A stretch of DNA of 25,689 bases. Source: CAZIUL01 sp964542475 (GTDB lineage Bacteria > Planctomycetota > B15-G4 > CAYZWU01). A program made the position numbers and the translations under genes. The notes beneath the pieces are model-generated. The model searched no databases. It saw nothing but the letters and a program-made list of their open reading frames with translations, and was not told where the DNA came from. The stretch covers positions 1-25,689 of the forward strand of contig CAZIUL010000060.1 of NCBI GenBank assembly GCA_964542475.1, given 5' to 3'. This document shows, piece after piece, positions 8,047 through 16,408 of this stretch (positions are counted from its first letter, which is position 1; each line of letters begins with the position of its first letter).

Positions 8047-9657
8047 ATGAATCATGCAGTTACCGGGTCTTGGATTGTATTTGTTCTCTATGGCGCAGTA
8101 GTAATCGGCATGGGGATATGGGCATGGAAGTTAAAAAAGAAACGTCATCTCGAACACAAGAACCTCGAGTTCTGGATGGCCAACCGGGAGCTTCCCGGCT
8201 GGCGGCTCGGCATCTCTCTGACCTCGGGATGGCTCATGCTGGGCTGGATCGGCTTCGGTATGAGCCAGATCTATGCCTACGGCGCCACCGGGCTATGGCT
8301 ACTTCAGATCCCCTGGTTCATTCTTTGCATCCTGATCATCCTGCTCGTGCCTTTCTTCAGGCGGGTGGCCGCGGTGAGCCTGCCACAAGCCATCGGCTGC
8401 CGCTTCGGCCCAAACGCGCGCTATCTCACCGCGGTTTTTTCGGTATGCGTGTTTCTGTCCTGGACCGGGGCTGAGCTGGTCATGGTCAAGACCCTGGTCG
8501 CTCCCAACCTGGGCATGGGAGAGATGAGCAACTTGGCCCTGGCCCTGTTCATCGTGCCCATCCTGCTTTACACGGTGCTGGGTGGGTTTCGGGCCATCAT
8601 CATTACGGACTTGATCCAGTTTATCATCATGGTTCTCTTCATCGTGGTCCTGGGCGGCTGGGCATGGTCCCAGGCATCCTCGGCAGCGCCCGATGGGATC
8701 GCGGCCGCACTTCGCGAAGTCACCCCCCCATGGGCCGGGGTAAAGGAAACGCTCAACCCCTTCGTGCTTGGCTGGATTTTCCCCGTGGCCCTTCTCCTGG
8801 GCTACCTGCCCGGCTGGCTGATCGAGCAGGACCTTACCGTGCGGATCCAGGCCGCGCCCACCACGCGGCATGCGCGGACCGGCGCTGTGATCGGATTCAT
8901 CTTCATAACCACCTTCGTCATCGTGATTCCCGCCTTCGTGGCCTTTTGCGCCCTGGTGGTTTTTAACCCGGATGGCCCGGAAGCGGCCAAGGTGGGAGCC
9001 GACTATACCGGAATCATTCTGGCCTTTGTTCAGCAGATGCCTGCCTGGCTCACGGTGTTCATGTTCCTGGGGATCGTGGCGTGCCAGATGTCCACCGTGG
9101 ATACCTTTTCGAATGTAACCGCCATGCCCCTGGCCTACGATCTTGTAGAGCCCCTGGCCATGAAGGGCGCTTCAAAAAAACGGGTGGCCGCCATGGCGCG
9201 GATCATGACCATGACAGCCCTGGTCCTGGCCCTTTTGTACGCATTCATCGCGGATTCGCTGGGTGACGTGTACTACCTTTCCTCGGGGGTCCTTTCCGCT
9301 TGTATCGCGGTGCCGGCCATCGCGATTTTCTGGAAGCGGGCCACGGCCGCTGGAGTAATCCTGGGAAGCATTCTCGGGGCGGTTGCCACCTTGGCCATGT
9401 ACTTGTATGAGTATGTCCACCTCCAGTTTGTCAACCCTGAACAGCCCAACTACTATACAGATGTCCTTCCGGCATGGCTCGCAGGCGGATACGGTTACCT
9501 TTACATCGGTACGGGAGTGGTTGTTTCGGTGGTATCCATGGTCGCAATTTCGCTTGTAACTCCCCGCTCTTCAGCGGAACTGATTGCGGTAGTGGAAGCG
9601 GCGCCCGTGGAAGGGACAGAGGCTCTCGAGAGGGTGAGCGAACACAATGAATCGTAG
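8047..9657 (+). CDS. sodium:solute symporter, SSS family
   Basis: This 536-residue integral membrane protein has about 13 hydrophobic segments. The SSS signature is visible at 176-196 (VLGGFRAIIITDLIQ), and MSTVDT at 348-353 matches the region of the conserved sodium-2 site serine/threonine pair. The RIQAA segment after 265 also fits the family. Such proteins import sugars, amino acids or carboxylates driven by a sodium gradient; the substrate is not predictable here. AAGGAG lies before the ATG at the expected spacing. It follows the outer-membrane barrel gene and precedes the iron-sulfur reductase operon by 174 bases, so a link between import and anaerobic reduction is reasonable but unproven. 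Confidence 0.9.
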   Translation: MNHAVTGSWIVFVLYGAVVIGMGIWAWKLKKKRHLEHKNLEFWMANRELPGWRLGISLTSGWLMLGWIGFGMSQIYAYGATGLWLLQIPWFILCILIILLVPFFRRVAAVSLPQAIGCRFGPNARYLTAVFSVCVFLSWTGAELVMVKTLVAPNLGMGEMSNLALALFIVPILLYTVLGGFRAIIITDLIQFIIMVLFIVVLGGWAWSQASSAAPDGIAAALREVTPPWAGVKETLNPFVLGWIFPVALLLGYLPGWLIEQDLTVRIQAAPTTRHARTGAVIGFIFITTFVIVIPAFVAFCALVVFNPDGPEAAKVGADYTGIILAFVQQMPAWLTVFMFLGIVACQMSTVDTFSNVTAMPLAYDLVEPLAMKGASKKRVAAMARIMTMTALVLALLYAFIADSLGDVYYLSSGVLSACIAVPAIAIFWKRATAAGVILGSILGAVATLAMYLYEYVHLQFVNPEQPNYYTDVLPAWLAGGYGYLYIGTGVVVSVVSMVAISLVTPRSSAELIAVVEAAPVEGTEALERVSEHNES

Positions 9658-9831
9658 AGGGCCCGGATATACAGAACGCGAATATTAGCGGCGATTCCAT
9701 CGGGATAATCGGTTATGATATGAACCTCGTGGAGACCATCGGAGGAGAGGCGTTTTTTTGCAGAAGCTCGCGCATGCCGGAAAGACCGCCTGGAGCATAT
9801 TCATCGCGCGAAAAAAGTATGGAGCTGCCCA

Positions 9832-11097
9832 ATGGCCCGGTGCGAATCCCAAAAAGAGCCTGACCTCGATCCCAACGATCCATGCACGACTCCACAGGCG
9901 CCGGACACGGCATGCTCCTGTTCCTGCCCCGGGAATAGGAGCGGGGTGTCGGCAAGGTTCGGCAACATGGTCGACAACAGCCTGGCCTTCGCCCGGGCAA
10001 GCAGGGATGAGGGGAAAAAAATCGTAGGCATCCTCTGCGAGTACACCCCCAGGGAGCTGATCATGGCTGCCGGGGGCATACCGGTTTGCCTTTGCGGCGG
10101 GGACAGCACAACCATCCCCGCCGCAGAGAATCACCTGCCCTCCAACCTTTGCCCCCTAATCAAGTCCACCTACGGCTATCACCTGGAGAAGTCCAACCCA
10201 TTCCTGGAGATGATGGATCTAATTGTTGCGGAGACCACATGCGACGGCAAGAAGAAGATGTACGAGCTTCTCGCGGAATCGATTCCCATGATCGTGCTGG
10301 AACTTCCACAGAAGGAAAAGGATGAGGCAGGGCTGGCCCGCTGGACCATGGAGCTGGAAAGGTTCAGGGAGGAGCTTGAATCACGATTCCACGTGAAGAT
10401 CAGCGATGAAGCGATTTGGGAGGCTGTGGCGCTCATGAACCGCGAGAGATCGCTTCGGCGCGAGCTCGCCGAGCTCATGCGGGTAGACTCTCCGCCCCTG
10501 ACGGGCCGCGAGCTTCTGGATCTCAAGAGCCTCATTTCCGGCATCCCGGCGGACCTGGAAGAGTACGGGAAGGTGTTGAAACGTCTCAGGGAGCATGTGC
10601 CGGACGACCCGTCCCGGTCCAAACGGGTCCGTGTCCTGATGACCGGCGTGCCCACGGTGCACGGCGCGGAGCGTGTTGTGGATTTAATCGAGGATCACGG
10701 GGGGCTTGTGGTCTGCATGGAAAACTGCACCGGGGTAAAGCCCATCCTGGAGGATGTGAACCCCGAGGCTGTCGATCCGATCAAGGCCCTGGCTGAAAAG
10801 TACTACCGCCTTCCATGCTCGGTCATGACCCGCAATGAGGCCCGACTCGATTCGCTCAGAAGCCTGGCCGATGCCTACCGTCCGGACTGCGTCATCGAGC
10901 TCATATGGCAGGCGTGCCTCACCTATGACGTGGAATCGTACCGCATCAGGCGTCTGTCTGAAGAGGAGCTGGACCTGCCCTACCTGCGAATCGAAACCGA
11001 CTACTCCCCCTCCGATTCCGCACGCATCGCGGTGCGGATCGAAGCCCTGTACGAGACGGTTCGGGAGAACGGCGAAAGGTTCAGGCAACGCCCATGA
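9832..11097 (+). CDS. double-cubane-cluster-type reductase (2-hydroxyacyl-CoA dehydratase family)
   Basis: This 421-residue protein resembles the YjiM/double-cubane cluster protein branch of the 2-hydroxyacyl-CoA dehydratase family. Diagnostic motifs are NLCPLIKSTYG (C107), TTCDGKKKMYE (C137), VVCMENCTG (C295, C299), LPCSVMTRNE (C329), WQACLTYDVES (C362) and RIETDYSPSD. These cysteines would hold an [8Fe-9S]-type double-cubane cluster. At TGVPTVHGAERV the first position after TG is Val273, where I recall a Cys in E. coli YjiM, so it may belong to a separate subgroup. Known members reduce small molecules after ATP-driven activation. Residues 1-40 are a non-conserved extension with C28, C30 and C32. 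GGAG lies seven bases before the ATG. Its end overlaps the next gene by ATGA. Confidence 0.85.
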   Translation: MARCESQKEPDLDPNDPCTTPQAPDTACSCSCPGNRSGVSARFGNMVDNSLAFARASRDEGKKIVGILCEYTPRELIMAAGGIPVCLCGGDSTTIPAAENHLPSNLCPLIKSTYGYHLEKSNPFLEMMDLIVAETTCDGKKKMYELLAESIPMIVLELPQKEKDEAGLARWTMELERFREELESRFHVKISDEAIWEAVALMNRERSLRRELAELMRVDSPPLTGRELLDLKSLISGIPADLEEYGKVLKRLREHVPDDPSRSKRVRVLMTGVPTVHGAERVVDLIEDHGGLVVCMENCTGVKPILEDVNPEAVDPIKALAEKYYRLPCSVMTRNEARLDSLRSLADAYRPDCVIELIWQACLTYDVESYRIRRLSEEELDLPYLRIETDYSPSDSARIAVRIEALYETVRENGERFRQRP

Positions 11098-12086
11098 AGA
11101 CCGTGGTATACTCCTGCCATTTCGTTCCCGCCGAATGGATTGCAGCCCACTCTATCCAACCCGAGCGGATCATGCCATACATTCATGCGCGCTTGAGCCC
11201 GGCTGGTCTTACCCAGGGAATCTGCCCTTACGCGGCATCGTTCCTGGCCGAAGCTTCGTCCCCCGGCATCGGCGGGCCTGATGGCGTGATCGTGACGACC
11301 GTGTGCGACCAGATGCGGCGGGTATCAGAGATGATCCCTGCGCGCCCGGACCGCCCGGTTTTTCTCATGAACGTGCCATCCACCTGGCAATCCGTGACAG
11401 CACAGAAAATTTACCGGACCGAGATAGACCGGCTCGGCCGTTTCCTCGAACAGTTGGGCGGGCAGGCACCCACACAGGATGCACTGACCGGGGTCATGCT
11501 CCGGTATGATACGTCGCGCGCAGCCCTTCAGGCGGCCGGGGCGCGCCTTTCTCCTCGGCGCCATGCCGAGGCCGTGACAGGATTTTTCAGGACCGGTACA
11601 GTGGATGTCGAGGAAAAAGGCGCGGCATCAACCACCGCACCCAAAGGCGTTCCCCTGGCCCTGGTGGGAGGGCCGCTGATGCGGCATCTTCTCGATCTCT
11701 TCGACCTCGTACAAGAGCATGGAGGAGAAGTGGTTCTCGATGCCACCGGCACTGGAGAGCGCACCATGCCCGGACGGTTCAACCGCCGGGAGATCCGGGC
11801 GGATCCCCTGTCCGTACTGACCGACGCGTATTTTGGAAGCATGCCCGACGCGTTCCGGCGGCCCAACAGCGGGCTTTACCAGTGGCTGAAAAAGGAGCTC
11901 GCGAAGCGGGGCGTGAAAGGTGTTCTCTTCATCCGGCACACCTGGTGCGACACATGGCTGGGTGAAGCACGGCGCATGAAGGAGTGGCTCGACATCCCTC
12001 TGCTGGAGATTGAAACCGGCGGCAGCGACAGCGTTGACGGGCGCACCGTATCCAGGATTCAATCGTTCCTGGAGGTGCTCGCATAA
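11094..12086 (+). CDS. 2-hydroxyacyl-CoA dehydratase/benzoyl-CoA reductase family subunit, short (beta-like)
   Basis: This 330-residue protein has the two-domain fold pattern of HgdB/BcrC-type subunits. Its likely [4Fe-4S] ligands are C44 (GICPYAAS), C71 (TTVCDQMRR) and C285 (RHTWCDTW); C8 is a fourth cysteine. The second-domain loop, where relatives carry a cysteine after the GG-V strand, here reads VVLDATGTGERT with none. It is shorter than typical family members. The end segment IPLLEIETGG matches the family C-terminal strand. The ATG overlaps the preceding stop (ATGA) and its stop overlaps the next start (TAATG), so translation is coupled. It most likely pairs with the following, longer subunit. 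The exact reaction is unknown. Confidence 0.78.
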   Translation: MKTVVYSCHFVPAEWIAAHSIQPERIMPYIHARLSPAGLTQGICPYAASFLAEASSPGIGGPDGVIVTTVCDQMRRVSEMIPARPDRPVFLMNVPSTWQSVTAQKIYRTEIDRLGRFLEQLGGQAPTQDALTGVMLRYDTSRAALQAAGARLSPRRHAEAVTGFFRTGTVDVEEKGAASTTAPKGVPLALVGGPLMRHLLDLFDLVQEHGGEVVLDATGTGERTMPGRFNRREIRADPLSVLTDAYFGSMPDAFRRPNSGLYQWLKKELAKRGVKGVLFIRHTWCDTWLGEARRMKEWLDIPLLEIETGGSDSVDGRTVSRIQSFLEVLA

Positions 12087-13471
12087 TGTCGGATGAACCG
12101 CAAAAGATCACTCTCGGGGAATGGGAGGCGCGGTACAAAAAGCTATCGGCGGAGGGAATGGAGGAGCCCTGGTACGGGGGTTCTTTGAGCCGTCACATCG
12201 ATGACGGGGATTTCCGGCTTTCCAGCCTGTACTTCGACAACTCGGCCGCCTCCTTGCGGCTCTGGAACTTTCTTCTAACGGAGGAGGACCGCCTGACCAG
12301 GGCCCGGAAAGAGGGTAAAAAGCTCGTGGGTACAATGAAGGACCTGGGCACGGTGCCTGTCATGGCCTACGCTTCACCAAACCTCGTGGCATTCTATCCG
12401 GACGGCGCCTGGTGGATCCCCTGCGTGATGGAGCTGAACGCCGGGCTTCTGAGCGCGGCCGACTCGCTGGGCATTGACGATTCGTTCTGCCCGGTGCGGG
12501 CAATGCTCGGGGCTTTTCTCACCGAAGCCCATTTTCCCATCCCGGACCTTCTGACATGCAGCGTGGGCGCTACCTGCGATGATTTCTCCGCCATAGCCCA
12601 GCGACTTTCCGGAATGGGACATCCAATTCTGTGGTGGGAGATCCCGGCCAGGCGAGTGCCCGGGCCCGGAGAATCGGAGATCCGTTTACCCGGTGGTTGC
12701 CGTGCCACGCGGGAACAGATCGGTTTCGTAAGGTCCGAGCTGGAACGTGTACGGGGAGCCCTGGATGCGCTCTCGGAAGCGCCCCTGGATGATGATGCCC
12801 TGGCATCAGGCATCCTGGAGGCGAACCGGGTCCGTCGCGTGATTAGAGAGCTGAGGATGATCGCCTACAGGGCGGAACCCTGCCCGTTGCCCGCGCTGGA
12901 GATGCTTATTGCGGAGATGCTGGCCATCCACTTCTGCTCCGACCGGTCGGAATCGATACGGGTTCTGGAGGCGCTGCTCGAGGAGGTTCGGGCACGGGTT
13001 GAGAACGGAAAGGGAGTGCTGGACAGGGATGCGGTGCGGGTCTTTTGGGTCAATCCCGCAGCCGATTTAAGGGTCATGAACCTCCTCGAGGAGTGCGGAG
13101 GCCGCGTGTGCGGAACGGAATACCTCTTCTGTCACGCGATGGATGAGATCCCGGAAGAGCTCGATCCGATGGAAGCGCTGGCCCGCATGGCTCTGGCCGA
13201 TCCCATGGTTGGTGAAGCTGCGGAGCGGGCGGAACGGATCATGGAGGACATTCGAACCTTCGGCGCCGAGGCTCTCCTGATCTCGCGTATCCCCGGCGCG
13301 AGCCACTGCGCCACTGAGGGCGAGATTATCAGAAGGACCGTGCAGACGAATATGGACATTCCGGTCCTGGAGATCGAGGTGCCGGTGTTGATCGAACCGA
13401 TGCAGGCCACGCTGAGGACCCGCATCGAAGCATTGATTGAAACAGCGTTGGAACTGAGAGGGACACAATGA
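12086..13471 (+). CDS. 2-hydroxyacyl-CoA dehydratase/benzoyl-CoA reductase family subunit, long (alpha-like)
   Basis: This 461-residue protein is a divergent relative of HgdA/BcrB-type subunits. Conserved landmarks are the domain-one strand KKLVGTMKDLGTVPVMAYA, C135 (SFCPVRAML), C158 and C164 (LTCSVGATCDDF), the second-domain segment GGRVCGTEYLFC (C342, C349), C408 (PGASHCATEGE) and the final strand IPVLEIEVP. C135, C164 and C408 are the best cluster-ligand candidates. Eleven cysteines in all is high for a cytosolic protein and fits a cluster protein. It overlaps both neighbours by one and four bases. I infer that it forms a heterodimer with the short subunit and is re-energised by the activase encoded next. 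Confidence 0.75.
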   Translation: MSDEPQKITLGEWEARYKKLSAEGMEEPWYGGSLSRHIDDGDFRLSSLYFDNSAASLRLWNFLLTEEDRLTRARKEGKKLVGTMKDLGTVPVMAYASPNLVAFYPDGAWWIPCVMELNAGLLSAADSLGIDDSFCPVRAMLGAFLTEAHFPIPDLLTCSVGATCDDFSAIAQRLSGMGHPILWWEIPARRVPGPGESEIRLPGGCRATREQIGFVRSELERVRGALDALSEAPLDDDALASGILEANRVRRVIRELRMIAYRAEPCPLPALEMLIAEMLAIHFCSDRSESIRVLEALLEEVRARVENGKGVLDRDAVRVFWVNPAADLRVMNLLEECGGRVCGTEYLFCHAMDEIPEELDPMEALARMALADPMVGEAAERAERIMEDIRTFGAEALLISRIPGASHCATEGEIIRRTVQTNMDIPVLEIEVPVLIEPMQATLRTRIEALIETALELRGTQ

Positions 13472-14262
13472 TATTTGCCGGAATCGATGCAGGATCGAGA
13501 GCCATAAAAGTACTGGTCATGGACGGTGATACCCGTGAGGTGTTGTGTACCGGGGTCCACGACCAGGGCGTGGAACAAGGTGCGCTGGCATTGGGTCTCT
13601 ACGAGCGGCTTCTTGCGGAGCGGGGCATGGAACGGGGCGATATCGCCCGGGTGGTTGCCACGGGGTACGGCCGGAAACTCATAGATTTTGCTGACCGGGC
13701 CATCACCGAGATCACTTGCCACGCCAGGGGAGTGAGGCACCTGGTTCCGGAAACAATGACCATCATCGAGATCGGTGGACAGGACAGCAAGGTTATCCGG
13801 CTGAAGCCGAACGGTTCAGTCAGGGACTTCAACATGAACGACAGGTGCGCAGCGGGTACCGGACGGTTTCTGGAGGTGGTTGCGCAAAGGCTCGATGTTG
13901 AGCCCGGTGCGTTTGGGGAGATGGCAAGCAGGAGCGAAAAACCTGCTGTCATCAGCAGCATGTGCGTGGTATTCGCGGAGACGGAAATCATCGGCCTGCT
14001 CGCCGGTGGATCGCTGCCGGAAGACATTGCCGCCGGGGTCCAGGTATCGATCGCCGGAAGGATCGCGTCCATGGCGGGCCGCGTTGCGCAGTCGCCCGTA
14101 ACATTGACAGGAGGCGTGGCACTGATCCCTGGGATGGCCGCGGCTCTGGAGAAGATTCTTGGGCACCCATTGTGTGTTCCCCCCGACCCCCAGATGACCG
14201 GTGCTCTGGGCGCGGCCCTGCTCGCTTTCGATCGGAATCGCAACGAAACCCGCAGGCGTTGA
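13468..14262 (+). CDS. BadF/BadG/HgdC-type ATP-dependent activase
   Basis: This 264-residue protein is an acyl-CoA dehydratase activase of the ASKHA ATPase fold, close to the usual family length. Phosphate-binding GIDAGSRAIK opens the protein, EIGGQDSK (101-108) and TGGVALIPG follow as nucleotide-binding motifs. C127 (NDRCAAGTGRFLE) and C166 (SSMCVVFAE) are the two cysteines that bridge a [4Fe-4S] cluster between two monomers. The homodimer hydrolyses ATP to drive a very low-potential electron into the cluster of a partner reductase. Being the only activase in the operon, it presumably serves the double-cubane protein, the two-subunit reductase, or both. Its ATG overlaps the preceding stop. 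It ends convergent with the glycosyltransferase gene. Confidence 0.92.
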   Translation: MIFAGIDAGSRAIKVLVMDGDTREVLCTGVHDQGVEQGALALGLYERLLAERGMERGDIARVVATGYGRKLIDFADRAITEITCHARGVRHLVPETMTIIEIGGQDSKVIRLKPNGSVRDFNMNDRCAAGTGRFLEVVAQRLDVEPGAFGEMASRSEKPAVISSMCVVFAETEIIGLLAGGSLPEDIAAGVQVSIAGRIASMAGRVAQSPVTLTGGVALIPGMAAALEKILGHPLCVPPDPQMTGALGAALLAFDRNRNETRRR

Positions 14263-14287
14263 AAATTGTGTCAGGGACAAGCTGCAA

Positions 14288-14313
14288 CTAACCCGCATAT
14301 TTCATCCTCTTCG
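14288..14313 (+). repeat. palindromic repeat family, end fragment (copy A)
   Basis: CTAACCCGCATATTTCATCC continues to TCTTCG and matches the outer end of the 180-bp palindrome almost perfectly for 26 bases. It lies in the 52-base gap between the convergent activase and glycosyltransferase genes and stops two bases short of the latter's stop codon. Confidence 0.75.
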
Positions 14314-14314
14314 C

Positions 14315-15562
14315 TCAGTCGTTTTGTTTTGCCCGTTCAACAGCACTCTGGTAGACGTGTCGGCATTTTTCAACGATGCTGTCCCACGTGTAGCGGTCGA
14401 GCACTTTTCGGCGCCCTGCAGCGCCCATTTTTTTTCTCAGCTCCTCGTCACCAAGCAGTTTGCTGATCGCGCGTCCCATATCGATGGGGTCGTTCGGGAT
14501 CACCAGCAGCCCGTCGATTCCATCGTCGATAACGGAAGTGATTGCGTCACGGCGCGAGCCGATGACAGGAATACCGGCGGACCATGCTTCGAGGAACACG
14601 ATGCCGAAGGACTCGAAAAACGATGGGAACGCCAGCACATCCGAGGCAGCGAATATTTCCGGTTTTTCATCTTCTTCGAAGTTGTCGAACATGATGACGT
14701 TTATCTTCTGGTCAACGGGGAGTTTTGCGATCTTTACCGCAAGAACCTCTGAATACGAGGTGCGGGATCCGGCAATGAGGAGGCGCGCTCCAGGGTGAAC
14801 CTTCCACACATCGCGCATGGCATCCACCACGATTTCGATGCCCTTGTGCTGGACCTGCTGGCCCACAAAGGCAACAACCGGATCATCTCCGATTCGGAAA
14901 CGGCGCCTTAGCCCGCTTCCGTCCGCCTTTCCGAACGGCTCCGGATCCTTTCCGACTCCTATGGGGGTAATCTTGTGCGCGGGTACGCCGCGGCCGACGA
15001 GGTAGTCCCGCTCGAATGTTGTGTAAGCGATGTAGGCATCCGCCCGGCGGATGGCCTTGTAGATCATGGGGCGGTTGAAGCCCCAATCGTCCGCCGCGTG
15101 AATGCCGCCGTAGAAAACAACGGGGATTCCTGCTGATCTTCCCCCGTTCAAGGCATAATGCATGTGCATCAATGGGAAAGAAGAGGCTGCTATAACGTCG
15201 GCCTTTGACTCGGCAATGGCTTTTGTCATGCCGGGCACGAGCGGCCCGTTGAGAAGCGCTCTCAGCCTGTCGTTGTAAGGGAGCTTGAATTTGCAGGCAA
15301 TATCGCTGAGACGTTTCCTGACCCTGTTCCATCTGTTGTAAACAGGGAACCGGCGTATTGTGACGTTTTTGAGGACTTCCACCCCTGCGGGAAGGGATGG
15401 CTGATCGGTGCGCCAGAACAGTTCGCAGTTGTAAGCGGTTGTTGTGTAGACGGTGACATCATCATCATAGCGCGATGCAAGCCTCTCCGAAATTATCTGG
15501 ATGACTTTTTCGGTGCCCCCGATCGCTGGAAAGTAACCTTGAACAACATGAAGCACTTTCAT
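14315..15562 (-). CDS. GT4-family glycosyltransferase
   Basis: This 415-residue GT-B fold protein begins with VVQGYFPAIGGTEKVI, the acceptor-side glycine-rich loop of GT4 enzymes. The donor-binding domain contains VVAFVGQQVQHKGIE and the E-x7-E motif ESFGIVFLE (E317 and E325), followed by AWSAGIPVIGS. It would transfer a sugar from a nucleotide donor to a lipid or glycan acceptor at the inner face of the membrane, with retention of configuration. GAGG stands six bases before the ATG. It is isolated, transcribed toward the reductase operon, with a long non-coding region upstream. Donor and acceptor are unknown. Confidence 0.9.
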   Translation of the reverse strand: MKVLHVVQGYFPAIGGTEKVIQIISERLASRYDDDVTVYTTTAYNCELFWRTDQPSLPAGVEVLKNVTIRRFPVYNRWNRVRKRLSDIACKFKLPYNDRLRALLNGPLVPGMTKAIAESKADVIAASSFPLMHMHYALNGGRSAGIPVVFYGGIHAADDWGFNRPMIYKAIRRADAYIAYTTFERDYLVGRGVPAHKITPIGVGKDPEPFGKADGSGLRRRFRIGDDPVVAFVGQQVQHKGIEIVVDAMRDVWKVHPGARLLIAGSRTSYSEVLAVKIAKLPVDQKINVIMFDNFEEDEKPEIFAASDVLAFPSFFESFGIVFLEAWSAGIPVIGSRRDAITSVIDDGIDGLLVIPNDPIDMGRAISKLLGDEELRKKMGAAGRRKVLDRYTWDSIVEKCRHVYQSAVERAKQND

Positions 15563-16147
15563 GGTCTACCTCGACCGGATGCACGAAGGTCCGCGTCCTG
15601 TTGTTTTTCACTCATCGGGCACGGCGCTTACGATGAACGAAGAATATGAATGTGTATTAATGACATAGGTTTATCGGGAGGTAAACGGTAAACATCGAAG
15701 AAAAAAACAAGGTTTAAGGCTTGGGTATTTGAGGTGGGATTTGCCTGAGGATAGGTAGAAGAAAATAAGCCTAATAAAGTATGAGGTCCAAACCTTAAAC
15801 CTTTGGAAACCACGTGCGATACGCGGTAACTTTTTATTCGGTTGTTTTCAAAGAGCCTCTGTCCTCTGCCTTTCTTGAAATCCGAATGTTCAATCCGGTG
15901 TCATGCAGCGAGAACAAAACAATTCTAGCAAACAATGCTCGAAGCCTACTTAACGGTCAAATTAGCAATTTCGTTTGAAATTCGACTTTTTGAGGCTGGT
16001 TGGGAGGGTACCCACGACGCTCGACATCTTCATATACTGGACAAATTGCCAAATGGTAACTTTTTTTGCTGAGAAAAAATTCGGTACGACATATGAATCC
16101 CGGATGTTTTTTTTTGATATGTCAGTAATATCTTGAATTAAAAGACG
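15563..16147. other. non-coding stretch upstream of glycosyltransferase gene
   Basis: This region is visibly richer in A and T than its neighbours and carries no open frame I would accept. It contains an inverted repeat with arms at 15709-15719 and 15793-15803, several A- and T-runs, and a small AATTTC/GAAATT dyad near 15967-15982. It should contain the promoter for the minus-strand glycosyltransferase gene, but I could not identify a convincing one. A decayed gene or unrecognised RNA is possible. Confidence 0.5.
15709..15803. repeat. inverted repeat with 73-base loop
   Basis: AAGGTTTAAGG at 15709-15719 is the exact reverse complement of CCTTAAACCTT at 15793-15803, and pairing extends imperfectly on the inner side (TTGG against CCAA). 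It could fold as a long stem-loop RNA or mark the ends of a small remnant element. Confidence 0.4.
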
Positions 16148-16327
16148 TTAGCCCGCTTATTTCATACTCTTCGTCGCGAGGTGCCGTAGCCTGTGTTGTG
16201 GCAAGGCGCATGTCAGGTGACGACCGCAGGCCTGTTCCTACAGGTTGAGGATCGTCTCCTGGCATGAAACGCAGCCACAGCGCAGGTTACGGTGCCGCAG
16301 CAGGAGAGGATGAAATATGCGGGTTAG
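16148..16327. repeat. 180-bp imperfect palindrome, REPIN-like dimer (copy B)
   Basis: Two 90-base arms are inverted about a centre at 16237/16238, where CCTGT-TCCT-ACAGG closes the hairpin. About three quarters of the arm positions pair, with two compensating one-base shifts. The outer ends read TTAGCCCGC and CTAACCCGC (on the opposite strand). The right arm, read in reverse complement, matches the monomer at 23212-23299 over its full length at roughly 87 percent identity. It lies downstream of the minus-strand radical SAM gene. No open frame for a transposase is present, so any mobility would depend on an enzyme encoded elsewhere. Confidence 0.85.
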
Positions 16328-16329
16328 GG

Positions 16330-16350
16330 TCCTCGGCGTCCTCGGCGTCG
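16330..16350. repeat. 9-bp tandem repeat
   Basis: TCCTCGGCG is repeated directly (16330-16338 and 16339-16347) and followed by the first bases of a third unit. It sits immediately outside the 180-bp palindrome. Confidence 0.6.
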
Positions 16351-16408
16351 TATGGGGGAGGGCCTGCGGCTCGAGGCAGAAGAAGAGGCGGGGGAGGAAA
16401 GAAGAGGA

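Noticed and set aside
9720..9863. A 47-codon plus-strand frame between the symporter and double-cubane genes
   Set aside because: It has no ribosome site and no recognisable pattern, and it overlaps the supported start of the next gene in another frame.
13132..14243. Long minus-strand frames opposite the reductase and activase genes
   Set aside because: Composition-driven shadows rich in Ser/Arg/Pro; the plus strand carries the conserved motifs and coupled starts.
15628..15813. A 61-residue minus-strand frame upstream of the glycosyltransferase gene
   Set aside because: Low-complexity, no ribosome site, no motif, and it spans the inverted repeat at 15709-15803.
16148..16327. Palindrome as a CRISPR array or IS element
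   Set aside because: There is a single inverted pair rather than direct repeats with spacers, and no transposase frame within it.
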